A stretch of DNA of 64,000 bases, taken from the NCBI GenBank assembly GCA_009911305.1, contig QXXC01000017.1, forward strand, positions 1-64,000, given 5' to 3'. Below are positions 17,851-25,517 of the stretch, one piece after another. The notes beneath the pieces are model-generated. The model had not been told where the DNA came from. It did not search any database and saw nothing but the letters and a program-made list of their open reading frames with translations. The translations under genes and the position numbers were made by a program. This stretch comes from Clostridiaceae bacterium (GTDB lineage: Bacteria > Bacillota > Clostridia > Lachnospirales > Lachnospiraceae). How positions within the stretch are numbered: the first letter of the stretch is position 1; each line of letters begins with the position of its first letter.

Positions 17851-18729
17851 ATGAAGATCGGATTTGTAGGTGCAGGGAAAGTTGGCTTTACTCTGGGAAA
17901 GTACATGTCGGAACGCAACGTGTGTGTATCCGGATTCTACAGCAGAAGTATGGAGTCGGCCAGACAGGCATCCATTTTTACACATACAAGGTGTTACGAG
18001 ACGCTGGAAGAGATAACGCAGTCGAGTGACGCCCTCTTTCTGACGGTTCCGGACGGGGCGGTCGGGGAGGTATGGAATTCTTTAAAACGGTATTCACTGA
18101 CAGGCAAGTTGATTTGTCACTGCAGCGGCGCGATGACATCCGCCGTTTTTTCTGAGATTGACCGGACGGGAGCGTTTGGTTATTCTATCCATCCTTTGTT
18201 TGCAGTCAGCAGCAGGCTGCAATCGTATCAGGAGCTTTCCAAAGCATATTTCACAATTGAAGGGCCGGAGGCGTATCTTGCGTTCTGGCGGGATTTTCTG
18301 GAAGGACTGGGCAATCCGGTGCGGATTTTAAAGCCGGAGCAGAAGATCCTCTACCACTGTGCGGCTGTCTTTGCCAGCAATCTGGCGGCCGGGCTCTATG
18401 AGACGGGAGTCCGTCTTCTTATGGAGTGCGGGTTTGACAGAGAGAGCGGCGAACAGGCGCTCGGTCCCCTGTTTATCGGGAACTGTCTGTCTGTGGCGCA
18501 AAAAGGGCCGATGGAGGCCCTGACAGGGCCGGTGGAGCGGGCAGACGCAGGTACGGTCGAAAAGCATCTGGGCGTCCTTTGCGGGCCCGAGCGGGATTTG
18601 TACCGCAGTTTATCCGGCGTTCTGGTTGAAATAGCGGAAAAAAAGCATCCGCAGCGGGATTATGGACCATTATCCCGACTATTGGAAAAGAATGGAGAAG
18701 AGAATGAAACACACAGTCGCTACATTTAG
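17851..18729 (+). CDS. panG: PanG-type ketopantoate reductase (Rossmann-like/DUF2520)
   Basis: 292 aa. An N-terminal Rossmann fold with [14 protein letters not shown] at residues 3-16 binds NAD(P)H. The family's middle motif IHPLFAVSS is near 113, and a C-terminal helical DUF2520 domain contains [13 protein letters not shown]. PanG is the alternative ketopantoate reductase described from Francisella and reported in clostridia and enterococci; it makes pantoate from ketopantoate in place of PanE. It heads the operon, directly upstream of and overlapping panB, which makes its substrate. No panE is seen in the window. The context makes this assignment strong. Confidence 0.82.
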   Translation: MKIGFVGAGKVGFTLGKYMSERNVCVSGFYSRSMESARQASIFTHTRCYETLEEITQSSDALFLTVPDGAVGEVWNSLKRYSLTGKLICHCSGAMTSAVFSEIDRTGAFGYSIHPLFAVSSRLQSYQELSKAYFTIEGPEAYLAFWRDFLEGLGNPVRILKPEQKILYHCAAVFASNLAAGLYETGVRLLMECGFDRESGEQALGPLFIGNCLSVAQKGPMEALTGPVERADAGTVEKHLGVLCGPERDLYRSLSGVLVEIAEKKHPQRDYGPLSRLLEKNGEENETHSRYI

Positions 18730-19567
18730 GAAGGCCAGGACAGAGGGCAGGAAGCTCTCCATGCTGACCGCTTATGACTATTCGACCGCGAAGCTGATGG
18801 ATGAGGCCGGGATCCACGGGATTCTGGTGGGGGATTCGCTGGGAAATGTGATCCTTGGCTATGGGGACACGGTTTCTGTGACCATGGAGGACATGATCCA
18901 TCACGGCGCGGCCGTGTCCAGAGGGGTAAAAAACGCGCTTCTGGTGGTGGATATGCCGTTTCTGTCGTACCAGACCTCGGCATATGACGCGGTGATGAAC
19001 GCGGGAAGACTGATGAAGGAGGGGCGCGCCCATGCGGTAAAGCTGGAGGGCGGCCGGGAGATGGCGCCCCGGATCCGGGCGATCGTCCAGGCCGGGATCC
19101 CGGTCATGGGCCATCTGGGCCTGACGCCCCAGACGATCCATGCGCTGGGCGGGTATACGGTACAGGGAAAGGACGAGGCGGCGGCCAGAAAGCTTTTGGA
19201 TGACGCAAAGGCGCTGGAGGAAGCCGGCGTGTTTGCCATTGTTCTGGAGTGCGTGCCCTCTGCCCTGGCGGGCCTTATCACAGCGTCCGTGTCGGTTCCC
19301 ACCATCGGGATCGGGGCAGGGGCCGGCTGTGACGGCCAGATTCTGGTATATCAGGATATGCTGGGCATGTTTACAGATTTTACGCCGAAATTCGTGAAGC
19401 GCTACGGAGAGGTGGGGGAGGCCATGAAGGCTGCCTTTGCATCCTACATAGAGGAAGTGGGCCGGGGGGCCTTTCCCGGGCCGGAGCACGGCTATCAGAT
19501 AGCGGATGAAGTGATTGGGAAATTATATGGAACGATGCCGGGAAACGGCGGAGAGGAAGAAGCATGA
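18704..19567 (+). CDS. panB: Ketopantoate hydroxymethyltransferase
   Basis: 287 aa. Transfers a hydroxymethyl group from methylene-tetrahydrofolate to 2-ketoisovalerate, the first committed step of pantothenate synthesis. Typical motifs are [34 protein letters not shown] and [14 protein letters not shown]. The ATG at 18704 ([11 protein letters not shown]) follows GGAGAAGAG and matches the usual N terminus. It overlaps the end of panG by 26 bases. Confidence 0.95.
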   Translation: MKHTVATFRKARTEGRKLSMLTAYDYSTAKLMDEAGIHGILVGDSLGNVILGYGDTVSVTMEDMIHHGAAVSRGVKNALLVVDMPFLSYQTSAYDAVMNAGRLMKEGRAHAVKLEGGREMAPRIRAIVQAGIPVMGHLGLTPQTIHALGGYTVQGKDEAAARKLLDDAKALEEAGVFAIVLECVPSALAGLITASVSVPTIGIGAGAGCDGQILVYQDMLGMFTDFTPKFVKRYGEVGEAMKAAFASYIEEVGRGAFPGPEHGYQIADEVIGKLYGTMPGNGGEEEA

Positions 19568-20475
19568 GGGAAGAAAAGACAGGAGCCGATCCATTTATGA
19601 TAGAAAAAACCGTAAAAGGCGTCCGGGCGCAGGTCGCGGCCTGGAGGAGAGAGGGCCTTCGCGTCGGCCTGGTTCCTACCATGGGATATCTGCACGAAGG
19701 GCATAAAAGCCTGATCGACCGGTCGGTCCGGGAGAATGACCGGACCGTGGTGAGCGTATTTGTGAATCCGATCCAGTTTGGGCCCGCAGAGGATCTGGAG
19801 AGCTATCCAAGAGATCTGGAGGCGGACTGCGCCCTCTGCCGGGAGGCCGGAGCGGCGATGGTATTTGCGCCGGAGCCGTCGGAGATGTACGCAGAGGACT
19901 TTTCCACATATGTGCAGATGCAGGGCGTGTCAGAGGAGCTGTGCGGAAAGAGCCGTCCGGTGCATTTCAGGGGCGTCTGCACGGTGGTGAGCAAGCTGTT
20001 TCACATTGTGGCGCCGGATTGCGCCTATTTCGGGGAAAAGGACGCCCAGCAGCTTGCGGTGATCCGGCGGATGGTCCGGGATTTGAATATGGATCTGGAA
20101 ATCGTGGGCTGCCCGATCGTCCGGGAGGCGGACGGCCTGGCCAGATCCTCGAGGAATACATATTTATCAGAGGAAGAGAGGAAGGCCGCCCTGTCGCTGA
20201 GCCGGGCCGTAGCGGCCGGAAAGGCCATGGCAGAGGCCGGCGAGCAGGACGGGGAGAAGATCCTGGAGGCGATGCGCGGGATCCTGAAGGCAGAGCCCCT
20301 GGCGCGGATCGACTATGTGGAAATGGTCAGATGGGACAGCATTGTTCTCCATCACAGGCTGGATTGTCCCGTACTCGTGGCGGTGGCCGTATGGATCGGA
20401 AAGACAAGGCTGATTGACAACTTCATATGGGAACCGGCGTTGCAGGCGCCGCCATTTCATGTGTGTGAATCATAG
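19564..20475 (+). CDS. panC: Pantothenate synthetase
   Basis: 303 aa. Joins pantoate and beta-alanine using ATP. Motifs include [14 protein letters not shown] (the HxGH-type nucleotide-binding signature), [27 protein letters not shown] and [12 protein letters not shown]. The ATG at 19564 overlaps the panB stop as ATGA and has GGAGAGG upstream; the ATG at 19597 is an alternative closer to the usual N terminus. The C terminus is slightly longer than in many homologues. Confidence 0.95.
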   Translation: MREEKTGADPFMIEKTVKGVRAQVAAWRREGLRVGLVPTMGYLHEGHKSLIDRSVRENDRTVVSVFVNPIQFGPAEDLESYPRDLEADCALCREAGAAMVFAPEPSEMYAEDFSTYVQMQGVSEELCGKSRPVHFRGVCTVVSKLFHIVAPDCAYFGEKDAQQLAVIRRMVRDLNMDLEIVGCPIVREADGLARSSRNTYLSEEERKAALSLSRAVAAGKAMAEAGEQDGEKILEAMRGILKAEPLARIDYVEMVRWDSIVLHHRLDCPVLVAVAVWIGKTRLIDNFIWEPALQAPPFHVCES

Positions 20476-20504
20476 CTTGCAGACAGGAGACAGGAGTGTT
20501 TGAA

Positions 20505-20909
20505 ATGAATATTACAATGTTGAAAGGAAAGATTCACAGGGCCACGGTGTCTGAGGCCAGGCTGGATTATGTGGGCAGCATTACTGTGGACGAAACCCTG
20601 ATGGAGGCGGCAGAGATCCGGGAATATGAACAGGTCCAGATTGTGGATATTGACAATGGGCAGCGCTTTGAGACATATGTGATTGCCGGGGAGAAGGACA
20701 GCGGCCTGATCTGTCTGAACGGAGCGGCGGCCCGCATGGTGCAGGTGGGAGATAAGATTATCATCATGTCCTATGCAGGGATGACGCCCGGGGAGGCGGA
20801 CGGCCATGCGCCGAAGGTGGTCTTTGTGGACGGGGAAAACCGCATTGCGCGGGTGACGTCGTATGAGAGGCACGGCCGCCTGGCTGATATGGAGGAGACG
20901 GCATGCTGA
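20505..20909 (+). CDS. panD: Aspartate 1-decarboxylase
   Basis: 134 aa. Makes beta-alanine from aspartate and is a pyruvoyl enzyme formed by self-cleavage. With the start at 20505 (AGGAG eight bases upstream) the Gly24-Ser25 cleavage site falls exactly in its expected place (YVGS). The other family motifs are present: [28 protein letters not shown] and IIIMSYAGM. It lies between panC and coaBC, so the operon makes pantothenate without imported beta-alanine. Confidence 0.95.
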   Translation: MNITMLKGKIHRATVSEARLDYVGSITVDETLMEAAEIREYEQVQIVDIDNGQRFETYVIAGEKDSGLICLNGAAARMVQVGDKIIIMSYAGMTPGEADGHAPKVVFVDGENRIARVTSYERHGRLADMEETAC

Positions 20910-22171
20910 GCGGGAAAACAGTTGTTCTGGGCGTGACGGGCAGCATTGCCGCCTATAAGACAGCGGGCCTGGCCAGCCGTCTGGTAAAGCTGCGCGCGGA
21001 TGTCCATGTCATCATGACGCAGAATGCCCTCCATTTTATCCATCCCACCACATTTGAGAGCCTGACCGGAAACAAATGCCTGGTCGATACATTTGACCGC
21101 AATTTCCAGTTCCACATCGCCCACGTATCCCTGGCGCAGCGGGCCGACGTGCTGCTCGTGGCCCCGGCTTCGGCAAATATCATCGCCAAGCTGGCCCGGG
21201 GGCTGGCAGACGACATGCTGAGCACCACGGCCCTGGCCATGCGGGGGCCGGTGCTCGTAGCTCCGGCCATGAATGTCAATATGTACAATCAGCCGGTGAC
21301 GCAGGATAATATAGCGCGCCTTCGGGAGTACGGGAAGATTGTCATCCCCCCGGAGAGCGGCTATCTGGCCTGCGGCGATGTGGGAACCGGAAAGCTGGCC
21401 TCGGAAGACACGCTTCTCAACTATCTTTTAAGGGAGATTGCATGCGAAAAGGATTTATCCGGGATGCGCGTGCTTGTGACAGCAGGGCCCACGAGGGAGC
21501 CGCTTGACCCGGTGCGCTTTATCACCAATCATTCGACCGGGAAAATGGGCTACGCCATCGCCCGGCGGGCCATGCTGCGCGGGGCGGCGGTCACGCTCGT
21601 CAGCGGGCCGGTAAACCTCGCGCCGCCGCCGTTTGTGCGCGTGATCCGGGTGAGCAGGGCTGAGGAAATGTTTGAGGCCGTGCGGGAGCACTGGGAGACG
21701 CAGGATCTGATCATTAAGTCCGCCGCGGTGGCGGATTATGCCCCTGTGGAGATTCGGGACGAAAAGATAAAGAAACAGGGCGGCGCGATGACGCTGGAGC
21801 TTTGCCGCACCCGTGATATCCTGGCGTGGCTTGGGGAGCGGCTAAAGCCCGGCCAGGCGCTGTGTGGGTTTTCCATGGAAACCGGGCGCGTGCTTGAACA
21901 TTCCAGGGAAAAGCTCGAGAAAAAGAGAGCGGATCTCATAGCCGCCAACTGCCTGCGGGAAGAGGGGGCCGGCTTTGGCACAGATACGAACCATCTGACG
22001 CTGATTCGCCGCGGCTGCGTAACGGATCTGCCCATGCTTTCCAAGGACGATGCGGCGGACCGCCTGCTGGATGAGATGCGCGCGATCTGGGAACAGAAAA
22101 ACGGCGCAGAAGGCGGCCTGCCCCGCCCGGGCAAAAGCGAAGGAGGAAAAGCCGATGATTTTTGCGGTTGA
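20903..22171 (+). CDS. coaBC: Bifunctional phosphopantothenoylcysteine decarboxylase/synthetase
   Basis: 422 aa. The N-terminal CoaC flavoprotein domain has [18 protein letters not shown], the active-site His in [12 protein letters not shown], the PAMN motif and the flexible-flap Cys in [12 protein letters not shown]. The C-terminal CoaB domain has [36 protein letters not shown] and the KIKK lysines. It converts phosphopantothenate and cysteine to phosphopantetheine. It overlaps panD by 7 bases and coaX by 17. Confidence 0.95.
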   Translation: MLSGKTVVLGVTGSIAAYKTAGLASRLVKLRADVHVIMTQNALHFIHPTTFESLTGNKCLVDTFDRNFQFHIAHVSLAQRADVLLVAPASANIIAKLARGLADDMLSTTALAMRGPVLVAPAMNVNMYNQPVTQDNIARLREYGKIVIPPESGYLACGDVGTGKLASEDTLLNYLLREIACEKDLSGMRVLVTAGPTREPLDPVRFITNHSTGKMGYAIARRAMLRGAAVTLVSGPVNLAPPPFVRVIRVSRAEEMFEAVREHWETQDLIIKSAAVADYAPVEIRDEKIKKQGGAMTLELCRTRDILAWLGERLKPGQALCGFSMETGRVLEHSREKLEKKRADLIAANCLREEGAGFGTDTNHLTLIRRGCVTDLPMLSKDDAADRLLDEMRAIWEQKNGAEGGLPRPGKSEGGKADDFCG

Positions 22172-22937
22172 TATCGGAAACTCGAATCTGGTGCTCGGCC
22201 TGATGGATGAGGAAAAGAGGATTTCCTTTCAGGGACGCATCCGCACGGATCGGAAGTGTACAAAGGAAGAATTCATGGTATCGGTCAGGACGCTTCTGGA
22301 TATCTACTGCGTCCGTGCAGACGGGGTGGACGGCGTCATCATTTCCTCCGTCGTCCCGGATTTGACGGATCTGGTGCGGGAGGGCATGGCCGTGCTGACC
22401 GGGGTTAAGCCGCTGGTGGTGGGGCAGGGCATCAAAACCGGGATTCGGATCGCCACGGATCACCCGGCCAGCCTTGGCTCGGATCTGGTGGCGGATGCCG
22501 TGGCGGCGGCGGAGGAGTACCCGGGCCCGGCGGCGATCTTTGATCTGGGCACGGCCACGACCTGCTCCGTGATTGATAAGAAGCGCGCTTACCTGGGGAC
22601 GCTTATTATGCCGGGCGTCGGCATTTCCCAGGAGGCTCTGTCCGGGAAGGCGGCTCAGCTTCCCCATATCCGTCCTGAGCGGCCGAAACACCTGATTGGG
22701 AAAAACACCATTGAAAGCATGCAGAGCGGGCTGCTCTACGGAAATGCGGCCATGATTGACGGCCTGACGGAGCGGATCGAGGAGGAGCTGCATGAGAAGG
22801 TGACAGCCATTGCGACCGGCGGCGCGGCAAAGCGGATCATCCCGCACTGCCGCCGGGAGATTGTCTATGATGCGGATCTGCTGCTCAAAGGGCTGTGGTA
22901 CCTGTATGATAAGAATCGGGGGAATGGGGGCGGCTGA
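22155..22937 (+). CDS. coaX: Type III pantothenate kinase
   Basis: 260 aa, ASKHA fold. [11 protein letters not shown] is the phosphate-binding N terminus, followed by SSVVPDLT, SLGSDLVADAV, FDLGTATTCSVID, MPGVGISQEAL and the late ATGGAA. The ATG at 22155 has AAGGAGG upstream inside coaBC. Phosphorylating pantothenate links the pan genes to coaBC, so the operon covers ketoisovalerate to phosphopantetheine. Confidence 0.94.
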   Translation: MIFAVDIGNSNLVLGLMDEEKRISFQGRIRTDRKCTKEEFMVSVRTLLDIYCVRADGVDGVIISSVVPDLTDLVREGMAVLTGVKPLVVGQGIKTGIRIATDHPASLGSDLVADAVAAAEEYPGPAAIFDLGTATTCSVIDKKRAYLGTLIMPGVGISQEALSGKAAQLPHIRPERPKHLIGKNTIESMQSGLLYGNAAMIDGLTERIEEELHEKVTAIATGGAAKRIIPHCRREIVYDADLLLKGLWYLYDKNRGNGGG

Positions 22938-23023
22938 CGCCGCATTGTATGTAGGAGGCAGCACAGCAAAAATCACGAAAAACTAAAACTGTAATAAAAT
23001 CGTAATAAAATGTTCAAAAAAAC

Positions 23024-23053
23024 TTGACAAGTTTTGGTATGGAAGGGTACAAT
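23024..23053 (+). promoter_or_regulatory. Promoter of the VanW-domain gene
   Basis: TTGACA (23024-23029) and TACAAT (23048-23053) are spaced 18 bases apart, with A+T-rich bases and repeated GTAATAAAAT/CGTAATAAAAT units just upstream (22991-23011). The predicted leader is about 55 nt. Confidence 0.7.
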
Positions 23054-23113
23054 GGGGAACGGATCCACACCAGCTATAACAAAATAATTACAGAGAACAA
23101 AGGAATGAGTGAT

Positions 23114-24337
23114 ATGAATCGAATATTTGACTATGCTGCCCTGACAACCCGTATGTCCCGTCTTCCCCGCTGCGTTTTTGGGTGCAGAAGGCTGCTTGCC
23201 GTGATTGGCGCAGCCTCGCTGCTCAGCTTTGCCGCCCCGTTTGCCAGCGCGGCGGACGAGACGCCGGAGGCATGGCAGGCCGTGTTTGACGCAGAGTATT
23301 ATTATAACCAGAATCCGGATCTGCAGGCATCGGTTGGGAATGATGTGCAGGGGCTGTTTTCCCATTTCATGTCGAGCGGGATGAGGGAGGGCCGTCCCGG
23401 GAACGGGGAATTTAACGTAAGGGCCTATGTGTTCCACAACCCGGATCTGGTGAATCAGTATAAAACGGATATTGCCGCGTATTACAGGCATTACATGAGC
23501 ACCGGCAGGGCGGAAGGGCGTATCTGTCAGCCGCAGGGGAATGAAAACGGCCGGATCGGTACATACACAACGAATTATAACAGCGCCATTCCCAGGGCGG
23601 TCAATGTACACCTGGCCACGCAGAGAATCAACGGCACAGTGCTGCAGCCGGGCGAGCTGTTTTCATTCAGCAATGCAGTGCAGCCGAGAAGGCCGGAAAA
23701 CGGCTATGTGCTGGCTCCGGCGATCGGCGGCCAGGAGTATGGCGGCGGCATCTGCCAGGTGTCCTCGACCCTGTATGCGGCGATGTGCCATGCCCTGCTG
23801 CCGGCAGTGGAGCGCCATCCGCATTCTTCGCCGGTATCCTATCTGCCCAGAGGCCTGGACGCGACGATCTCCGAAGGGCGCAAGGATCTGAAATTTGTGA
23901 ATCCTTATCAGGAGCCCCTGCTCATCCAGGCATCGGCGCAGGAAGGCGTCCTCACGGTTACGCTGATCGCTGGCGAGGCGGCCATCACAGAGATTCAGGC
24001 GGCGGAAGCACAGGCAGCGGCAGAGGCGCAGGCAGCGGCGGAAGCGCAGGCGGCAGCAGAGGCGCAGGCAGCGGCGGAAGCACAGGCGGCGGCAGAGGCG
24101 CAGGCAGCGGCAGAGGCGCAGGCAGCGGCGGCAGCAGAGGCGCAGGCAGCGGCAGAGGCGCAGGCAGCGGCGGAAGCACAGGCGGCAGCAGAGGCGCAGG
24201 CAGCGGCAGAGGCGCAGGCAGCGGCGGAAGCACAGGCGGCAGCAGAGGCGCAGGCAGCGGCGGAAGCGCAGGCAGCGGCAGAAACCGGGGCAGAGACGGA
24301 AGACAGCGGACCGGCGGACGGGGTTCAGCAGGGCTGA
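23114..24337 (+). CDS. Secreted VanW-domain protein with an Ala/Glu/Gln tandem-repeat tail
   Basis: About 407 aa. The N-terminal signal peptide ends near FASAADE. Two FDAEYYYNQNPDLQ / FNVRAYVFHNPDLVNQ modules with HFMSSGMREGRPG and HYMSTGRAEGR resemble short repeats of clostridial surface proteins. The VanW domain follows (TTNYNSAIPRAVNVHLA, LQPGELFSFSNAV, GGQEYGGGICQVSSTLYAA). The last 110 residues are about 15 copies of AEAQAA. VanW proteins are associated with glycopeptide-resistance loci and the cell wall, but their reaction is not known to me. ATG 23114 is spaced normally from AAAGGA; ATG 23105 is too close. Confidence 0.8.
   Translation: MNRIFDYAALTTRMSRLPRCVFGCRRLLAVIGAASLLSFAAPFASAADETPEAWQAVFDAEYYYNQNPDLQASVGNDVQGLFSHFMSSGMREGRPGNGEFNVRAYVFHNPDLVNQYKTDIAAYYRHYMSTGRAEGRICQPQGNENGRIGTYTTNYNSAIPRAVNVHLATQRINGTVLQPGELFSFSNAVQPRRPENGYVLAPAIGGQEYGGGICQVSSTLYAAMCHALLPAVERHPHSSPVSYLPRGLDATISEGRKDLKFVNPYQEPLLIQASAQEGVLTVTLIAGEAAITEIQAAEAQAAAEAQAAAEAQAAAEAQAAAEAQAAAEAQAAAEAQAAAAAEAQAAAEAQAAAEAQAAAEAQAAAEAQAAAEAQAAAEAQAAAEAQAAAETGAETEDSGPADGVQQG
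23999..24283 (+). repeat. 18-bp tandem repeat (about 15 units) in the VanW-protein tail
   Basis: The repeated unit codes for AEAQAA with wobble variation (GCGGAAGCACAGGCAGCG and GCAGAGGCGCAGGCAGCG types alternate). One interruption adds two alanine codons near 24128. Near-identical units should recombine or slip, so copy number likely varies between strains. Confidence 0.9.
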
Positions 24338-24440
24338 GTTTCTTAAGATTTTAAAAAATTATACAGATTCATCTGCTTTTGTAGAGCCATTAAGCTGAGA
24401 ATAACAAAATATAGGGCGCATATTGGCGTCAATCGCAGCG

Positions 24441-24484
24441 AAAAAGGGATATCTGAAACGAATGTGTTCAGATATCCCTTTTTT
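24441..24484. terminator. Bidirectional intrinsic terminator
   Basis: AAAAAGGGATATCTGAA (24441-24457) pairs with TTCAGATATCCCTTTTT (24467-24483), a 17-bp perfect stem ending in T-rich sequence on either strand. It ends the VanW transcript before the next promoter at 24556. Confidence 0.9.
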
Positions 24485-24555
24485 GATCGTAAAACCGGAA
24501 AATATTTTCAAACACACCGGATGCGGCCGCCTGCTGTGTGAAACATTTAAAAGAC

Positions 24556-24586
24556 TTGACAAAATTTAACGGGGGGGGGGTAAAAT
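24556..24586 (+). promoter_or_regulatory. Promoter with a G10 tract filling the -35/-10 spacer
   Basis: TTGACA (24556-24561) and TAAAAT (24581-24586) flank a spacer of 19 bases, of which the last ten (24571-24580) are all G. The optimum spacing is 17, which would need eight G. Slippage of one or two G would therefore change promoter strength directly. Start of transcription is expected near 24593, about 34 nt before the gene's ATG. Confidence 0.75.
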
Positions 24587-24626
24587 AGGATGGGTAAAGA
24601 GACAATATGTGAAGGAGGAAGTGATG

Positions 24627-25418
24627 ATGAAGCTGAGAAGGGCAATATGTTTGGGAGCTGTTTTTTCTGCACTGACAGCAGGTACGGCATTTGCCGGAAC
24701 ATGGGTGAAGGGCCAGGAGCCGAACCAGGATAAATGGCAGTATGCGAACGGGGACGGGACCTGTGCCCGGGACGGCTGGCAGTGGATCGACGGAAATAAT
24801 GACGGGACGGCAGAGTATTATTATTTTGACAGTGAGGGCTGGATGCTGTCTGACACCATAACGCCGGACGGGAACCGGGTAAATGCGGACGGCGCGTGGG
24901 TGATAGACGGAGCGGTACAGACGCAGCAGGTTCATACGGTTTCTGATACAACTGCGGCGGGTACAGAGGCAGATACCGCGGCCCAGACTCCAGCCCTGTG
25001 GATGTGGACGGAGAACGCGGACGGGACGCGCGTGATGAATCAGACTCTGATGTACGAGGATATCGGTGATTATTTCCGTTTTATGTCCTCCTTTGACGGG
25101 CAGGAGTTCCCGTATCATTCCACGCAGGAGACTGTGGCCGGATGGGCGCAGGTTTCGGAGCGGGGCGCGGCGTGGAAGGCTCTGTTTGACCAGTATGCCA
25201 TCCCGTATGATATCTGCGGAGAGAACCCGTACCGGGCGGAGAGCGTTGCGTTCACGAGCGCGCCGGGCAAATCGGCGGACGAGCAGTACAGCGTGACAGG
25301 GGCTGTTCAGATGATGATCTGGGTTCTGACGGACGGGATGTCCCAGGCAGAGTTTTACACAACCATCTCCGGAGACGGAGCGATTACCGTAACAGCATCT
25401 CTGAAGATGTTAGGATAA
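24627..25418 (+). CDS. Secreted wall-binding-repeat protein
   Basis: About 263 aa with a signal peptide (LGAVFSALTAGTAFA) and choline-binding-type repeats: WVKGQEPNQDKWQYANGDG, DGWQWIDGNNDGTAEYYYF and EGWMLSDTITPDG. A linker and a domain of about 140 residues of unknown function follow (TRVMNQTLMYEDIGDYFRF, SVTGAVQMMIWVLTDG). The first ATG-ATG pair (24624/24627) lies 5-8 bases after AAGGAGG. Its promoter carries the G10 spacer, so expression may switch on and off. Confidence 0.75.
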   Translation: MKLRRAICLGAVFSALTAGTAFAGTWVKGQEPNQDKWQYANGDGTCARDGWQWIDGNNDGTAEYYYFDSEGWMLSDTITPDGNRVNADGAWVIDGAVQTQQVHTVSDTTAAGTEADTAAQTPALWMWTENADGTRVMNQTLMYEDIGDYFRFMSSFDGQEFPYHSTQETVAGWAQVSERGAAWKALFDQYAIPYDICGENPYRAESVAFTSAPGKSADEQYSVTGAVQMMIWVLTDGMSQAEFYTTISGDGAITVTASLKMLG

Positions 25419-25517
25419 TAACGGAAGCCGGCCCGGCAGGGGCAGAAGCAGGCAGCCAGAACGGCTGCCTGAATCATTGCCTGAACAGGAGGATCATGTG
25501 CAGAAGGGAAAGAAACG

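Noticed and set aside
21936..22976. 346-codon minus-strand frame opposite coaBC and coaX
   Set aside because: It overlaps two certain genes, and the open frame follows from G+C-rich codon use on the other strand.
23785..24354. Gly/Ser-rich frame in the VanW gene region
   Set aside because: It is the +1 reading of the 18-bp repeat; the VanW frame is the one with a signal peptide and conserved domain.
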